From Paraburkholderia fungorum (GTDB taxonomy: Bacteria; Pseudomonadota; Gammaproteobacteria; Burkholderiales; Burkholderiaceae): 64,000 nucleotides of DNA. This document shows positions 26,064 through 35,157 of the stretch, piece after piece. The translations under genes and the position numbers were made by a program. The notes under the pieces were generated by a model. It did no database searches and was not told the DNA's origin. It was given only the letters and a program-made list of their open reading frames with translations. The stretch is taken from positions 930,001 to 994,000 of the forward strand of contig NZ_FNKP01000002.1 in assembly GCF_900099835.1 (NCBI RefSeq). The letters run 5' to 3'. Every line of letters begins with the position of its first letter. Positions within the stretch are counted from its first letter, which is position 1.

Positions 26064-26864
26064 GTGAATACAACTACAAACGCCCGAACCATCGAAGCTG
26101 CTGCGTCAACGGACGCCGCGTTGCAGACCGCGCACGCGCCGAGCCACGCCGATCGTCCGCGTGAAGGCCCGGCGAAAGCGATGCCCGCATACGAGCAGAT
26201 CAAGCGCTATGTGATCAAACGCATCAGCGACGGCGACTGGAAACCGGGTGGTCTGATTCCGTCCGAGATGGAACTGGTCAAGGAATTCGGCGTGGCGCGC
26301 ATGACGGTGTCGCGCGCGCTGCGCGAACTGACCGCCGAGCGCGTCGTGACGCGCGTGCAAGGCTCCGGCACTTTCGTCGCGCCGCAGCGTTACGAATCGA
26401 CCGTACTCGAAATCCGCAATATCGCCGACGAAATCGCCGCGCGCGGTCATCGTCATTCGGCGCGCGTGCTGAAGCTCGAACCAGGCGACGACCCGCAAGC
26501 GCTCAGTTCGCTCGCGCTCGCAAGCGGCCCGGTGTTCCACTCGTGCATCGTCCACTTCGAGGAAGGCGAGCCTATCCAGTACGAGGATCGCTACGTCAAT
26601 CCGAAGGTGTTCCCCGACTATCTGCAGCAGGACTTCACCGTCGAAACGCCGAATCACTACATGGTGCGGCTCGCGCCGATCCAGCGCGCCGAGTTTCGCA
26701 TCTACGCGCAAAAGCCCGACGCGTATGTGCGCCGGCATCTGATGATGGAAATCGGTGAGCCGTGTTTGCAGCTCTGGCGGCGCACGTGGGTGGGCGACGA
26801 GGTGGCGACGTCGGTGCAGTTGTGGCATCCGGCTTCGCGGTTCCATCTCGCGGGGAATGTTTGA
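26064..26864 (+). CDS. HutC-type GntR regulator of the ABC-lyase operon
   Basis: A GTG at 26064 (GAGG upstream) gives 266 residues; the frame extends eight codons further. After a poorly conserved 40-residue N-terminus comes a GntR winged helix (YEQIKRYVIKRISDGDW, then MTVSRALRELTAERVV) and a UTRA effector domain ending GEPCLQLWRRTWVG and ASRFHLAG. HutC members bind urocanate or related ligands. Two matching palindromes precede the ABC operon, so it probably represses its own gene cluster. The ligand here is unknown because the lyase is atypical. Confidence 0.88.
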   Translation: MNTTTNARTIEAAASTDAALQTAHAPSHADRPREGPAKAMPAYEQIKRYVIKRISDGDWKPGGLIPSEMELVKEFGVARMTVSRALRELTAERVVTRVQGSGTFVAPQRYESTVLEIRNIADEIAARGHRHSARVLKLEPGDDPQALSSLALASGPVFHSCIVHFEEGEPIQYEDRYVNPKVFPDYLQQDFTVETPNHYMVRLAPIQRAEFRIYAQKPDAYVRRHLMMEIGEPCLQLWRRTWVGDEVATSVQLWHPASRFHLAGNV

Positions 26865-26907
26865 CGCGCTGTCAGCGCCTGACTGGAACAGTAGAAGGAA
26901 CGACGGA

Positions 26908-28320
26908 ATGACGGACCACAGCACGGTAAGCGATATCGCGCCGCTAGCCTCGACTCTCGATGCACTGCGCGCCGCGCTCGGCGACGACTCGGTGCGCACC
27001 GGCGACCAGATCGGCGATCGCGCAATGACCGACTGGACGCGCCACGATCCGACGCGTCCCGCTGCGCTGCTGCTGCCGCGCACGACTGGTGAGGTCGCGC
27101 GGGCGCTGGCGATCTGTCACGCGGCGCGTCAACCGGTTGTGCCGCAGGGCGGCATGACCGGCCTCGCAGGCGGCGCGATTGCGCGTGCGTCGGACATCGC
27201 GTTGTCGCTGGAGCGGTTGAGCGGCGTCGAGGAGATCGATACCGCGTCGGCCACGCTCACCGTGCGCGCGGGCACCACGTTGCAGGCCGCGCAGGAAGCC
27301 GCCGCCGAAGCGGGCTTCGAACTCGCGCTCGATCTCGGCGCGCGCGGGTCGTGCCAGATCGGCGGCAATCTGGCGACCAACGCGGGCGGCAATCGCGTGA
27401 TCCAGTCGGGCACCGCGCGCGACCAGGTGCTCGGGCTCGAAGTCGTGCTCGCGAACGGCGACGTGCTGACCTCGCTCGGCAAGATGGTCAAGAACAATAC
27501 GGGCTACGACCTGAAGCACTGGTTCATCGGTTCCGAAGGGACGCTCGGCGTGATCACGCGTGCGGTGTTGCGTCTGCATCCGCAGAGAGCGTCGCGTCAT
27601 ACCGCGCTCGTCGCGCTCGATCACTACGACACCGCGGTGAATCTGCTGCGCCGGTTGTCGACACGTTTCGGCAACGACATCGGCGCGTTTGAGATCATGT
27701 GGCCGGATTTCTTCGACATCGGCGTGAAGCTGACCGGCACGCGTTCGCCGTTCGGGCAGTCCCATCCGCTGTATGCGCTGATCGAACACGCAAGCTTCGA
27801 TTCAACCGACGACGGCGAGCGTTTCTCCGCCGTGCTGACCGACGCGCTCGACGCGGGCGCGATCCGCGACGCGGTGATCGCGCAATCGGTCGCCGATGTG
27901 CGCGGGTTGTGGGCGATTCGCGAATGCACCGCTGAATTCCCGGTGCGGCTCGACGCGATCAATTTCGACGTGAGCTTGCCGATCGGCGAGATCGGCGCTT
28001 TCGTCGACCGTTGCCGTGCGGCGCTCGATCAACGCTGGCCGGGCAACGCGTCGTATTTCTTCGGGCATATCGGCGATTCGAATCTGCACGTCACGGTCGA
28101 TGGAAATTCGATCCGCGATGTCGATCATCATGCGGTTTATGCGTTCGTCTACGAGATGCTGGGGCCGTTGCGCGGTTCGGTATCGGCGGAACACGGCATT
28201 GGTTTGCTCAAGCGCGAGTTCCTGCCGATCTCGCGCTCGCCGGCGGAATTGGCGGCGATGGCCGCGATCAAACATGCGCTGGACCCGCACGGCATTCTGA
28301 ATCCGGGCAAGCTGTTCTGA
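26908..28320 (+). CDS. FAD-linked 2-hydroxyacid dehydrogenase/oxidase (GlcD/D-LDH-like)
   Basis: A 470-residue flavoprotein from the ATG at 26908, with GAAGGAACGACGGA upstream. The PCMH-type FAD-binding domain is visible in VPQGGMTGLAGGA and CQIGGNLATNAGGNR. The C-terminal substrate domain has the metal/His motifs GHIGDSNLHVTV and SAEHGIGLLKR. Family members oxidise D-2-hydroxyacids such as D-lactate, glycolate or D-2-hydroxyglutarate. It follows the HutC-type gene by 43 bp, so it probably belongs to the same pathway and acts on a hydroxyacid made from the imported compound. Confidence 0.87.
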   Translation: MTDHSTVSDIAPLASTLDALRAALGDDSVRTGDQIGDRAMTDWTRHDPTRPAALLLPRTTGEVARALAICHAARQPVVPQGGMTGLAGGAIARASDIALSLERLSGVEEIDTASATLTVRAGTTLQAAQEAAAEAGFELALDLGARGSCQIGGNLATNAGGNRVIQSGTARDQVLGLEVVLANGDVLTSLGKMVKNNTGYDLKHWFIGSEGTLGVITRAVLRLHPQRASRHTALVALDHYDTAVNLLRRLSTRFGNDIGAFEIMWPDFFDIGVKLTGTRSPFGQSHPLYALIEHASFDSTDDGERFSAVLTDALDAGAIRDAVIAQSVADVRGLWAIRECTAEFPVRLDAINFDVSLPIGEIGAFVDRCRAALDQRWPGNASYFFGHIGDSNLHVTVDGNSIRDVDHHAVYAFVYEMLGPLRGSVSAEHGIGLLKREFLPISRSPAELAAMAAIKHALDPHGILNPGKLF

Positions 28321-28379
28321 GCCTGGCATCCTGCCGATATGATGCAAAATAGCCGCATCTCATCGCGCAGAGGCAACCA

Positions 28380-29303
28380 GTGGGCGTCAATTTCGACCTG
28401 AACGATTTGCAGGCGTTTCGCGCCGTCGTCGAACTGGGCAGTTTTCGCAAAGCCGCCGACGCGGTCAATATCTCGCAACCGGCGTTAAGCCGTCGCATCG
28501 ACAAGCTCGAAGCCGCGCTCGGCGTGCGGCTCTTCGAACGCACCACACGCAGCGTGACGCTCACTACGGTGGGCCGCGTGTTCGCACCCAGCGCCGAACA
28601 GTTGCTCGACGATCTCGATGTCGCGTTGCTCGGTATTCGCGATGTCGCATCGAGCCGGCTCGGTCACGTGACGATCGCGTGTGTCCCTTCGGTTGCCTAT
28701 TATTTTTTGCCTGGTGTGATCGCGAGCTTTCACGAAAGCTATCCGCGTATCCGCGTGAAATTGCTCGACGGTAGCGCGAACGAAGTGCTGGGCGCGGTGA
28801 TCAGCGGAGAGGCCGATTTCGGCGTGAGCTTCATGGGCAGCCAGGAATCGGAAGTCGAGTTCAAGCTGCTGTTGCAGGAGAAGTTCGTGGCCGCGTGCCG
28901 CCGCGATCATCCGCTGGCGAAAAAGAAGCGCGTGTCGTGGCGCGAGATGTACGAATACGACTATGTGTCCGTCGACAAAACGTCGGGCAACCGTCTGCTG
29001 CTCGATCAGGCGCTGGCCGAAGTGACGCCGAAAGCACCGAGCGTGTGCGAGACGCGGCATGTTACGACGATGCTCGGGCTGGTCGAAGCGGGCCTGGGTG
29101 TCGCCGCGGTGCCGTCGATGGCGATGCCGATGCGCGATCATCCGATCCTTACCAGCGTACCGCTGGTCGAACCAGTCGTGACGCGGCGCGTCGGCATCGT
29201 GAAACGGCGAGGGCGGCCGCTTGCACCGGCCGCGCAGCAGTTTCATCAAACGATTCTCGAAGCGCGGCGCGGTGCGTCTACGAAGAAAAAAGCGGCCGTG
29301 TGA
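28380..29303 (+). CDS. LysR-family transcriptional regulator
   Basis: A 307-residue LysR protein starting at a GTG with AGAGG upstream. The DNA-binding part reads DLNDLQAFRAVVELGSFRK then SQPALSRRIDKLEAALG. The effector domain has the expected length, and the tail is basic (STKKKAAV). A small hairpin overlapping the stop, followed by GTTTTC, may end the transcript. It is convergent with the binding-protein/MFS pair and could control either that pair or the upstream FAD dehydrogenase operon. Confidence 0.87.
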   Translation: MGVNFDLNDLQAFRAVVELGSFRKAADAVNISQPALSRRIDKLEAALGVRLFERTTRSVTLTTVGRVFAPSAEQLLDDLDVALLGIRDVASSRLGHVTIACVPSVAYYFLPGVIASFHESYPRIRVKLLDGSANEVLGAVISGEADFGVSFMGSQESEVEFKLLLQEKFVAACRRDHPLAKKKRVSWREMYEYDYVSVDKTSGNRLLLDQALAEVTPKAPSVCETRHVTTMLGLVEAGLGVAAVPSMAMPMRDHPILTSVPLVEPVVTRRVGIVKRRGRPLAPAAQQFHQTILEARRGASTKKKAAV

Positions 29304-29318
29304 AACGACACGCCGTTT

Positions 29319-30101
29319 TCAATGCGTCGCGACGGAGTCCATGCCGGTTGCCCTCACGGTAGCTTGCGCATCCGGCGACGCGAGATAGTCGAGCAGCGCC
29401 TTCGCCTCCTGCGGATGCTTCGAGCCAACCGGAATACCCGCTGCGTAGCGCGTGACCGATTGCAGCGACTCCGGAATCTTGCCGACGAAGGTCGCGCCCT
29501 TCACAGGCAGCAACTCGCTGACCTGCTGGAATCCGACTTCGTAGTCGCCATTGGCCACGACCGACGCGACCGGAATGCGCGGCACCATCTTCGCTTTATC
29601 TTTCAACTGGTCTTCGATACCGAGTCGCTTGAACAACTCGCGCTGAATATAAACGCCGCTGGCGCTGTCGGAATAGGCAACGGATTTCGCGTGAAGCAAG
29701 GTCGTTTTCAGTGCATCGACCGAGCCGATGTCCGGCTTCGGCGCACCATCGCGTACGACCATGCCGATGCGCGAATCCGCGAGTTCGACGCGCGAGCCGG
29801 GGATCACCTTGCCTTGCTTGATCAGATCGTCGAGTGCGTAGCCGACCATGATGACCACGTCTGCCGGTTCGCCGCGTTCGAGGCGATTCGGAATCGCTTC
29901 CGGCGATTGACCCATCGACGGTCCGAGGATCGTGTCGAGCGTATTGCCCGACGATGCCGCGAACTTCGGGCCGAGCGTTTTGTACGCGGCGGTGAAGCCC
30001 CCCGAACTCATCACGTGAAGCTCGGCGGCCTGTACGCTCGCGGCGGCAAAAGTGGTACTCAACAGCCCGGCGCTCAACATGGACAGAAAGAATTTTTTCA
30101 T
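29319..30101 (-). CDS. Orphan ModA-like periplasmic substrate-binding protein
   Basis: A 260-residue precursor with a clear signal peptide (MKKFFLSMLSAGLLSTTFAA) cut near VQAAELHV. The mature fold matches the molybdate-type binding proteins, with ERGEPADVVIMVG and SASGVYIQREL. No ABC permease or ATPase is adjacent; the next gene 49 bp upstream on the same strand is an MFS citrate-type carrier. Similar orphan proteins accompany organic-acid carriers in Burkholderiaceae, so an organic-acid sensing or delivery role is possible. Molybdate binding is not supported by context. Confidence 0.8.
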   Translation of the reverse strand: MKKFFLSMLSAGLLSTTFAAASVQAAELHVMSSGGFTAAYKTLGPKFAASSGNTLDTILGPSMGQSPEAIPNRLERGEPADVVIMVGYALDDLIKQGKVIPGSRVELADSRIGMVVRDGAPKPDIGSVDALKTTLLHAKSVAYSDSASGVYIQRELFKRLGIEDQLKDKAKMVPRIPVASVVANGDYEVGFQQVSELLPVKGATFVGKIPESLQSVTRYAAGIPVGSKHPQEAKALLDYLASPDAQATVRATGMDSVATH

Positions 30102-30150
30102 TGGAATCGGTAGGGCAGTCTGTTTCTGAAGTGGATAAAAGCGCGTCGAC

Positions 30151-31446
30151 TCAGGCCGCGGGGCGCATGGTCAGCGGACCTCGACGGTACAGTGCAAAAG
30201 TCGCGATTAGCGCGCAGGCGGCGGCGAAACTCATCCAGTAGCCGGGCGCGGCCTTATCGCCGGTGACGTGGATCAGCACCGTCGAGATGGCCGGAGTGAA
30301 GCCGCCAAACACGGCTGTCGCCAGACTGTAAGCCAACGAGAATCCGGCGACGCGCACTTCGACCGGCATCACTTCGGTCAGCGCCGCGACCATCGCGCCG
30401 TTATACAAACCATACATGAACGACAGCCACAGCAGAACCAGCAACATGTTGACGAAGCTCGGCGCATGCGCGAGCAGCGACAGCGCGGGATAAGCGGTGG
30501 CGATGGCGAGCATCGCCATTGAGACCAGCACCGGGCGGCGGCCGATTTTGTCGGACAGTGCACCGCCGACAGGCAGCCAGATAAAGTTCGACACGCCGAC
30601 GCACAGCGTGACCAGCAGACTGTCCGCCGTGCTCAGATGCAGCACGGTCTTGCCGAAGGTCGGCGCGTACACGGTGATCAGATAGAAACTGGTGGTGGTC
30701 ATCGAGACCAGCATCACGCCCGCGACCACGACGGTCCAGTTGCGCACGAGCGTCTGAAAGACTTCTTTCATCGACGGACGATGACGGCGCTGCGTGAACT
30801 CCTCGGTTTCTTCGAGGTTGCGCCGCAGCAGAAACACGAACGGCACGATCATGCAGCCGACGAAGAACGGCACGCGCCATCCCCATGCGGCGATCGTGCT
30901 CGCGTCCATCCAGCGGTTCAGCGCGAAGCCGAGACCCGCCGCGATGACGATCGCCACCTGCTGACTTGCCGACTGCCAACTGGTGAAGAAGCCCTTGCGT
31001 CCGGCTGGCGCCATCTCCGCGAGATAGACCGACACGCCGCCCAGTTCCGCACCGGCCGAGAAGCCTTGCAGCAAGCGGCCGAGCAGCACGAGGGCCGGCG
31101 CCAGCATGCCGATGCTCGCATAGCCGGGGACGAACGCGATCAGGATCGTGCCGCTCGCCATGATCGTCAGCGTGACGATGAGGCCTTTGCGGCGGCCCAC
31201 GTCGTCGATATAGGCGCCGAGAATGACCGCGCCGAGCGGACGCATCAGGAAGCCCGCGCCAAAGGCCGCGAAGGTCATCATCAGCGACGCAAAGTCGCTG
31301 GCTGCGGGGAAAAAGACCGAGGCGATCTGCGTCGCGTAGAAGCCGAACAGGAAGAAGTCGAACTGTTCGAGGAAGTTGCCGGCCGTGACGCGAAGTACGG
31401 CAGCGCTTTTCGAAGCGCCTGAAGATGCGGCGGCGGACGGGGGCAT
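30151..31446 (-). CDS. MFS citrate/tricarballylate-type proton symporter
   Basis: A 431-residue, 12-segment carrier of the metabolite:H+ symporter family. The start [19 protein letters not shown] and the motif [13 protein letters not shown] match CitA/TcuC-type permeases, with [13 protein letters not shown] in segment 4/5. It imports tricarboxylates in characterised relatives. It precedes the ModA-like gene by 49 bp and the two are probably co-transcribed. The promoter would lie in 31447-31588, an AT-richer stretch. Confidence 0.85.
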   Translation of the reverse strand: MPPSAAASSGASKSAAVLRVTAGNFLEQFDFFLFGFYATQIASVFFPAASDFASLMMTFAAFGAGFLMRPLGAVILGAYIDDVGRRKGLIVTLTIMASGTILIAFVPGYASIGMLAPALVLLGRLLQGFSAGAELGGVSVYLAEMAPAGRKGFFTSWQSASQQVAIVIAAGLGFALNRWMDASTIAAWGWRVPFFVGCMIVPFVFLLRRNLEETEEFTQRRHRPSMKEVFQTLVRNWTVVVAGVMLVSMTTTSFYLITVYAPTFGKTVLHLSTADSLLVTLCVGVSNFIWLPVGGALSDKIGRRPVLVSMAMLAIATAYPALSLLAHAPSFVNMLLVLLWLSFMYGLYNGAMVAALTEVMPVEVRVAGFSLAYSLATAVFGGFTPAISTVLIHVTGDKAAPGYWMSFAAACALIATFALYRRGPLTMRPAA

Positions 31447-31588
31447 CAGTTTGTCTCCAGCAGATCATGCGCCCACGCTGAACGGCGGACGCTTGTGTGC
31501 TGGAATAGTGGCGCGAATGCAGTAGAACGATAAGTGCAAACTTCGCAACGATTGATGTTCTCCGGTTATCAATCGGTTGCTTGTCGGA

Positions 31589-31620
31589 GAAGCGGGCGCG
31601 CTGCATTGCACGCCCGCTTC
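31589..31620 (-). terminator. Hairpin just after the GMC-hydrolase fusion stop
   Basis: A 10-bp perfect stem, GAAGCGGGCG at 31589-31598 with its complement at 31611-31620, enclosing TGCATTGCA. It begins four bases past the stop of the fusion gene on the minus strand. There is no T-run, so factor-independent termination is only moderately likely. Confidence 0.5.
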
Positions 31621-31623
31621 ACG

Positions 31624-34600
31624 TCAATGCGCGTCGAGATACTGCCGGATCAGCGGATAGACATCGACGGACGCGTTCTTGCCGAACATGCAGTCGAGGT
31701 GTCCATAACCCGGAATCAGGTGGCGTTCATAAGGCTGTTCGGGGAACTGTTTCATCAGCATGTTGAACGTCAATTCGGTGCTGATTGGCAGATACGTTTC
31801 GTTTCTTTCGCCGTGAATGAAGCCGATCGGCATGCGCATACCTTCGAGTCCTTTCATGCCGCCGGTGCCGCTCAGGTAGACATCGTCGCCTTCTGCATCG
31901 ACTACTTTGCCCGCGCGCACCATCGTCGCGAGATGCTGGAAGACCTCGACGTCGTGTATGCCGAGCAATTCCTGCAGATTCGAATGAAGCGTCTGGTTCA
32001 GTTTTTCGTGTTCGTAGAGCAGCCCGTACAGAAACGTCGCGCGATGACAGATCGGATTGCCGCAGCCTTCATCGTGGTCGAGCGGATAGAGCCTGAGTGC
32101 TTCGTCGAGCAGATTGGCGGGCCACGAATCGTCCTGCGTGTACGCGGTGAGATCGTTCACGCCGAGATGTTTCATGATGCCGGGAATATGCAGGCCCGCC
32201 TTGATTCGCTGCAGCGTGCCCGGCACCAGGTTGGTCGATACCTGCGAAATGACCGCCGAGCGCACGCCTTCGAGACCATACAGCAGCGACATGCTCAACG
32301 CGACGCCGCCCATGCAATGGCCCAATGCCTGAATGTCGGCCGCGCCGGTCACCTCGCGAATTCTGGCGACCGCAGCGGGGATGTCCTCGCGCGCCACCTT
32401 GTCGACGTTGGTCGGCACCAGCACGCTAGGCATTTCGATGCTGACGCGTAGATCGACCAGCCACACGTCGTAGTCGGCTGCGCAAAGATATTCGACGAGG
32501 TTGGTCGCGATCAGATCGGTCGAATACATTCGGCTCGATACGCCGGAGCCATGAATCAGCAGCACGGGGCGAGCGTTTTTTTTTGCAGGATCGACATAGC
32601 GTGTGAGGCGCAACTTCGTGCCGTCCGGTGTATCGAAGAAGAACATTTGCGGCGCGGGCGCGCGTAACGCGCGCTTCAGACGCGGCGGCGCGTCAGGGTC
32701 GAAAAACTCCAGCGGCGCGGCCACGCCGCCATATTCGGCGAACAATACGCCTGCAAAAAACCTGCCGAATTTCAGCGTCCATTCGAGGCGGGTTTTCAGA
32801 TCGGGCGCGTTGGTCACTTCGAGCGTGCGTTGCTGCTTGAGAAAGTTTTCCGGCGTGATGATAAGCGTTGCTTTACCGATAACCGGTGCATCCTGTTGCG
32901 CCGAATCGCGGATCTCGGCGTAGAGCGTATTGGTCTGCTCCCACAAATTAATCGGCGAACTGCGCGTGATAATTTTCTGGCCGGTCAGATACCACGCTTT
33001 TCCCTCGGCGGAATTCAGCGTCATCCGGTAATTCATGTTGCGCTCGCCCACATCCGACTCGTTGACCACGAACAGATTGAACGTGCCGTCGACGATCGTC
33101 ATCGGTTGAGCGGAAAGTGCGGGACAGGTCAGCGTTCCCGCCGTGTGCGCCAGATGTTGCGGGTTCCTTAGCATATCGTCGAGATCGTCGGATTCGACCG
33201 TCAACGTGAATTCCATCGGACTGGTGGCGGCTTGCCCCGCGACCGCCGGCGTGTAGGTGCCGACCATCGTCTCCGTGAAGCGCAAGCCGATTTTTTGCGG
33301 AGGCGGCGGCGCGATAGTGCCCTTCGCGGTGTAATCGATCGACCAGCCGTGCGACGCGGCGAGCAGTGCGCAATTGCGTTCGGCCAGCGCGGAAATCGTC
33401 AGCAGCGGGTTGACGCCGAGCGACATCGGCATCACCGCGCCGTCCATTACGTACAGGCCGTCGTGTACGGTGGTGCCAGCCGCGCCGTTATACACGCGGC
33501 CCATGTGATCGACGACGCCGTGTTCCGCATCCTCGCCCATGCCGCAGCCGCCGAGCGGATGCACGGTGACGGTGCGATTGCCGACGATATCGGTCGAGAT
33601 AGGGTTGCGCAGGTATTTGCCGCCCAGCGGTACGGTGGCCCGCTTGAGCACGTCCTCAATGGTTTGGAAAACCGGCTGCTTGCCCGCGTTTTTCCACGCG
33701 ATACGCGCGCGGCCTTTGTCGTCGACGCTGATCTGGCCGCTTTCGTCGTCGTGCGCCATCACCAGATAGCTTTGCGTGTGGTTGAGCGCGCCGTGATACG
33801 GGCCGCGCAGAAAGCTCTCTGCCACGCGCGCGTTGTAGTTGAGCCGTTCGCGGATCGAGCGCCGCTCGCCCGCGTCGACATCCACGCCTTCGAGTGGCGC
33901 GGCATTGCCCAGCAGCCCGACCAGCGCTACGCCGACCGCCCCCGCAAGCGAGCCTTCTTCGATCACGTAGCCGTCTTTCACGTTGGCGGTATTGCGGTTG
34001 TCGATCAGGCCGGTGATGGTCGGCCCGACAGTCGGAATGTCGCCCTCGACATGCGATCCCCAGCCGACGCCGTTGATCACGTCGTTGGTGTTGTACGCGA
34101 AAGCGAGCACGTCGCCGTTGCCTGTGAAATGCCGGCCGAGCATGTCCGACGTGGTCAATCCTTCGTTACGCGAGCGCAACAGCAACGCGCTCGAACCAAT
34201 CGTCCCCGCCGACACGATGACAATATCGGCGCTGACGAACAGGTCAGGTGCGTCGTAGCTTTCGCGACCGAGTTGCACCAGCTGGAAATTCACTTTCCAC
34301 TGCGACGTGCCGGGCTCGCGCGTCACCGAATGTACGGCGGCGCCGGTGAAAATCTCCGCACCGTGCGCGACGGCGTCGGGCAGGTAGTTCATGTGCGTCG
34401 AGTTTTTCGCGTCGTAGTTGCAACCCGAGTTGCAATCGCCGCAACCGACGCACGCCTTCTGCGCGACACCCGCCGCGTTGGTGCGATCTTCGAACGTGAC
34501 GGTGATCGGCGGACGGCTGAAGCGGTCCGCCATGCCTAATCCTTGCGCCGATTTTTCGAGCGCCTGCAACTTCGGCAGCGGCGGAAAATCGTCGGGTACG

Positions 34601-35040
34601 GGCGACGGCTGGAGCATCGCGCGAGCTAGCGCATAGCCGTGGTCGCGACCGTCCTTATCGCTGCGCAGCGCGGCCGGCCAGCGCGGGTCGTCCCACAGAC
34701 GCGGATCGGCTTCGAGCGCGACGTTCGCGTTGATCAGCGACGTGCCGCCCAGCCCGCAGCCGACCACCGCATTCACATCCTCGTTCACGTGCACTTCGAG
34801 CAACGCCAGCGGCGAGCCGATTTGCGCCAGTGCCGTGTTGTACTGAATGTTTTCCGTGCCCTGAAACGGCGTACGCGGATATTCTCCCGCCATGAATTCG
34901 CGTCCGCGCTCCAGCACGCAGACGCTGCGGCCCGCGCGCGCCATCCGGCTCGCGGCAATTGCGCCGCCGTAACCGGAGCCGACCACGACCACGTCGTAAT
35001 GCCGTTTCAGTTCCGTCGGGACGCTCGATAAACGCTTCAT
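31624..35040 (-). CDS. GMC oxidoreductase fused to a Cys-nucleophile alpha/beta hydrolase
   Basis: A 1138-residue two-enzyme fusion. I chose the ATG at 35040 because AGGTGG sits five bases upstream. Residues 1-570 form a cholesterol-oxidase-like GMC flavoprotein: FAD motif GSGYGGAIAASRMA, and VHPLGGCGMG plus GVNPLLTISALAERN at its end. Four cysteines in CVGCGDCNSGC (197, 200, 203, 207) resemble a ferredoxin cluster motif. About 570-760 is a linker domain. The last 340 residues form an alpha/beta hydrolase with LLIHGSGVSS, the elbow GHCMGG (Cys909, not Ser) and a late His in GYGHLD. Cys nucleophiles occur in PHA synthases. The substrate is unknown, perhaps a sterol or lipid. Confidence 0.85.
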   Translation of the reverse strand: MKRLSSVPTELKRHYDVVVVGSGYGGAIAASRMARAGRSVCVLERGREFMAGEYPRTPFQGTENIQYNTALAQIGSPLALLEVHVNEDVNAVVGCGLGGTSLINANVALEADPRLWDDPRWPAALRSDKDGRDHGYALARAMLQPSPVPDDFPPLPKLQALEKSAQGLGMADRFSRPPITVTFEDRTNAAGVAQKACVGCGDCNSGCNYDAKNSTHMNYLPDAVAHGAEIFTGAAVHSVTREPGTSQWKVNFQLVQLGRESYDAPDLFVSADIVIVSAGTIGSSALLLRSRNEGLTTSDMLGRHFTGNGDVLAFAYNTNDVINGVGWGSHVEGDIPTVGPTITGLIDNRNTANVKDGYVIEEGSLAGAVGVALVGLLGNAAPLEGVDVDAGERRSIRERLNYNARVAESFLRGPYHGALNHTQSYLVMAHDDESGQISVDDKGRARIAWKNAGKQPVFQTIEDVLKRATVPLGGKYLRNPISTDIVGNRTVTVHPLGGCGMGEDAEHGVVDHMGRVYNGAAGTTVHDGLYVMDGAVMPMSLGVNPLLTISALAERNCALLAASHGWSIDYTAKGTIAPPPPQKIGLRFTETMVGTYTPAVAGQAATSPMEFTLTVESDDLDDMLRNPQHLAHTAGTLTCPALSAQPMTIVDGTFNLFVVNESDVGERNMNYRMTLNSAEGKAWYLTGQKIITRSSPINLWEQTNTLYAEIRDSAQQDAPVIGKATLIITPENFLKQQRTLEVTNAPDLKTRLEWTLKFGRFFAGVLFAEYGGVAAPLEFFDPDAPPRLKRALRAPAPQMFFFDTPDGTKLRLTRYVDPAKKNARPVLLIHGSGVSSRMYSTDLIATNLVEYLCAADYDVWLVDLRVSIEMPSVLVPTNVDKVAREDIPAAVARIREVTGAADIQALGHCMGGVALSMSLLYGLEGVRSAVISQVSTNLVPGTLQRIKAGLHIPGIMKHLGVNDLTAYTQDDSWPANLLDEALRLYPLDHDEGCGNPICHRATFLYGLLYEHEKLNQTLHSNLQELLGIHDVEVFQHLATMVRAGKVVDAEGDDVYLSGTGGMKGLEGMRMPIGFIHGERNETYLPISTELTFNMLMKQFPEQPYERHLIPGYGHLDCMFGKNASVDVYPLIRQYLDAH

Positions 35041-35157
35041 CAGAACCACCTCGTGTGGAATGAATGCGGGGAAGGGGAGCCGTACTTCGGAAGGAAGACG
35101 GGATACCGCGGCGGCTTTTTTATCGTAGGCGGTGCGGGCCCGGCCCGCCAGCGTCGA

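Noticed and set aside
29319..30101. Annotation as molybdate transporter modA
   Set aside because: No modB or modC nearby; its neighbour is an organic-acid MFS carrier.
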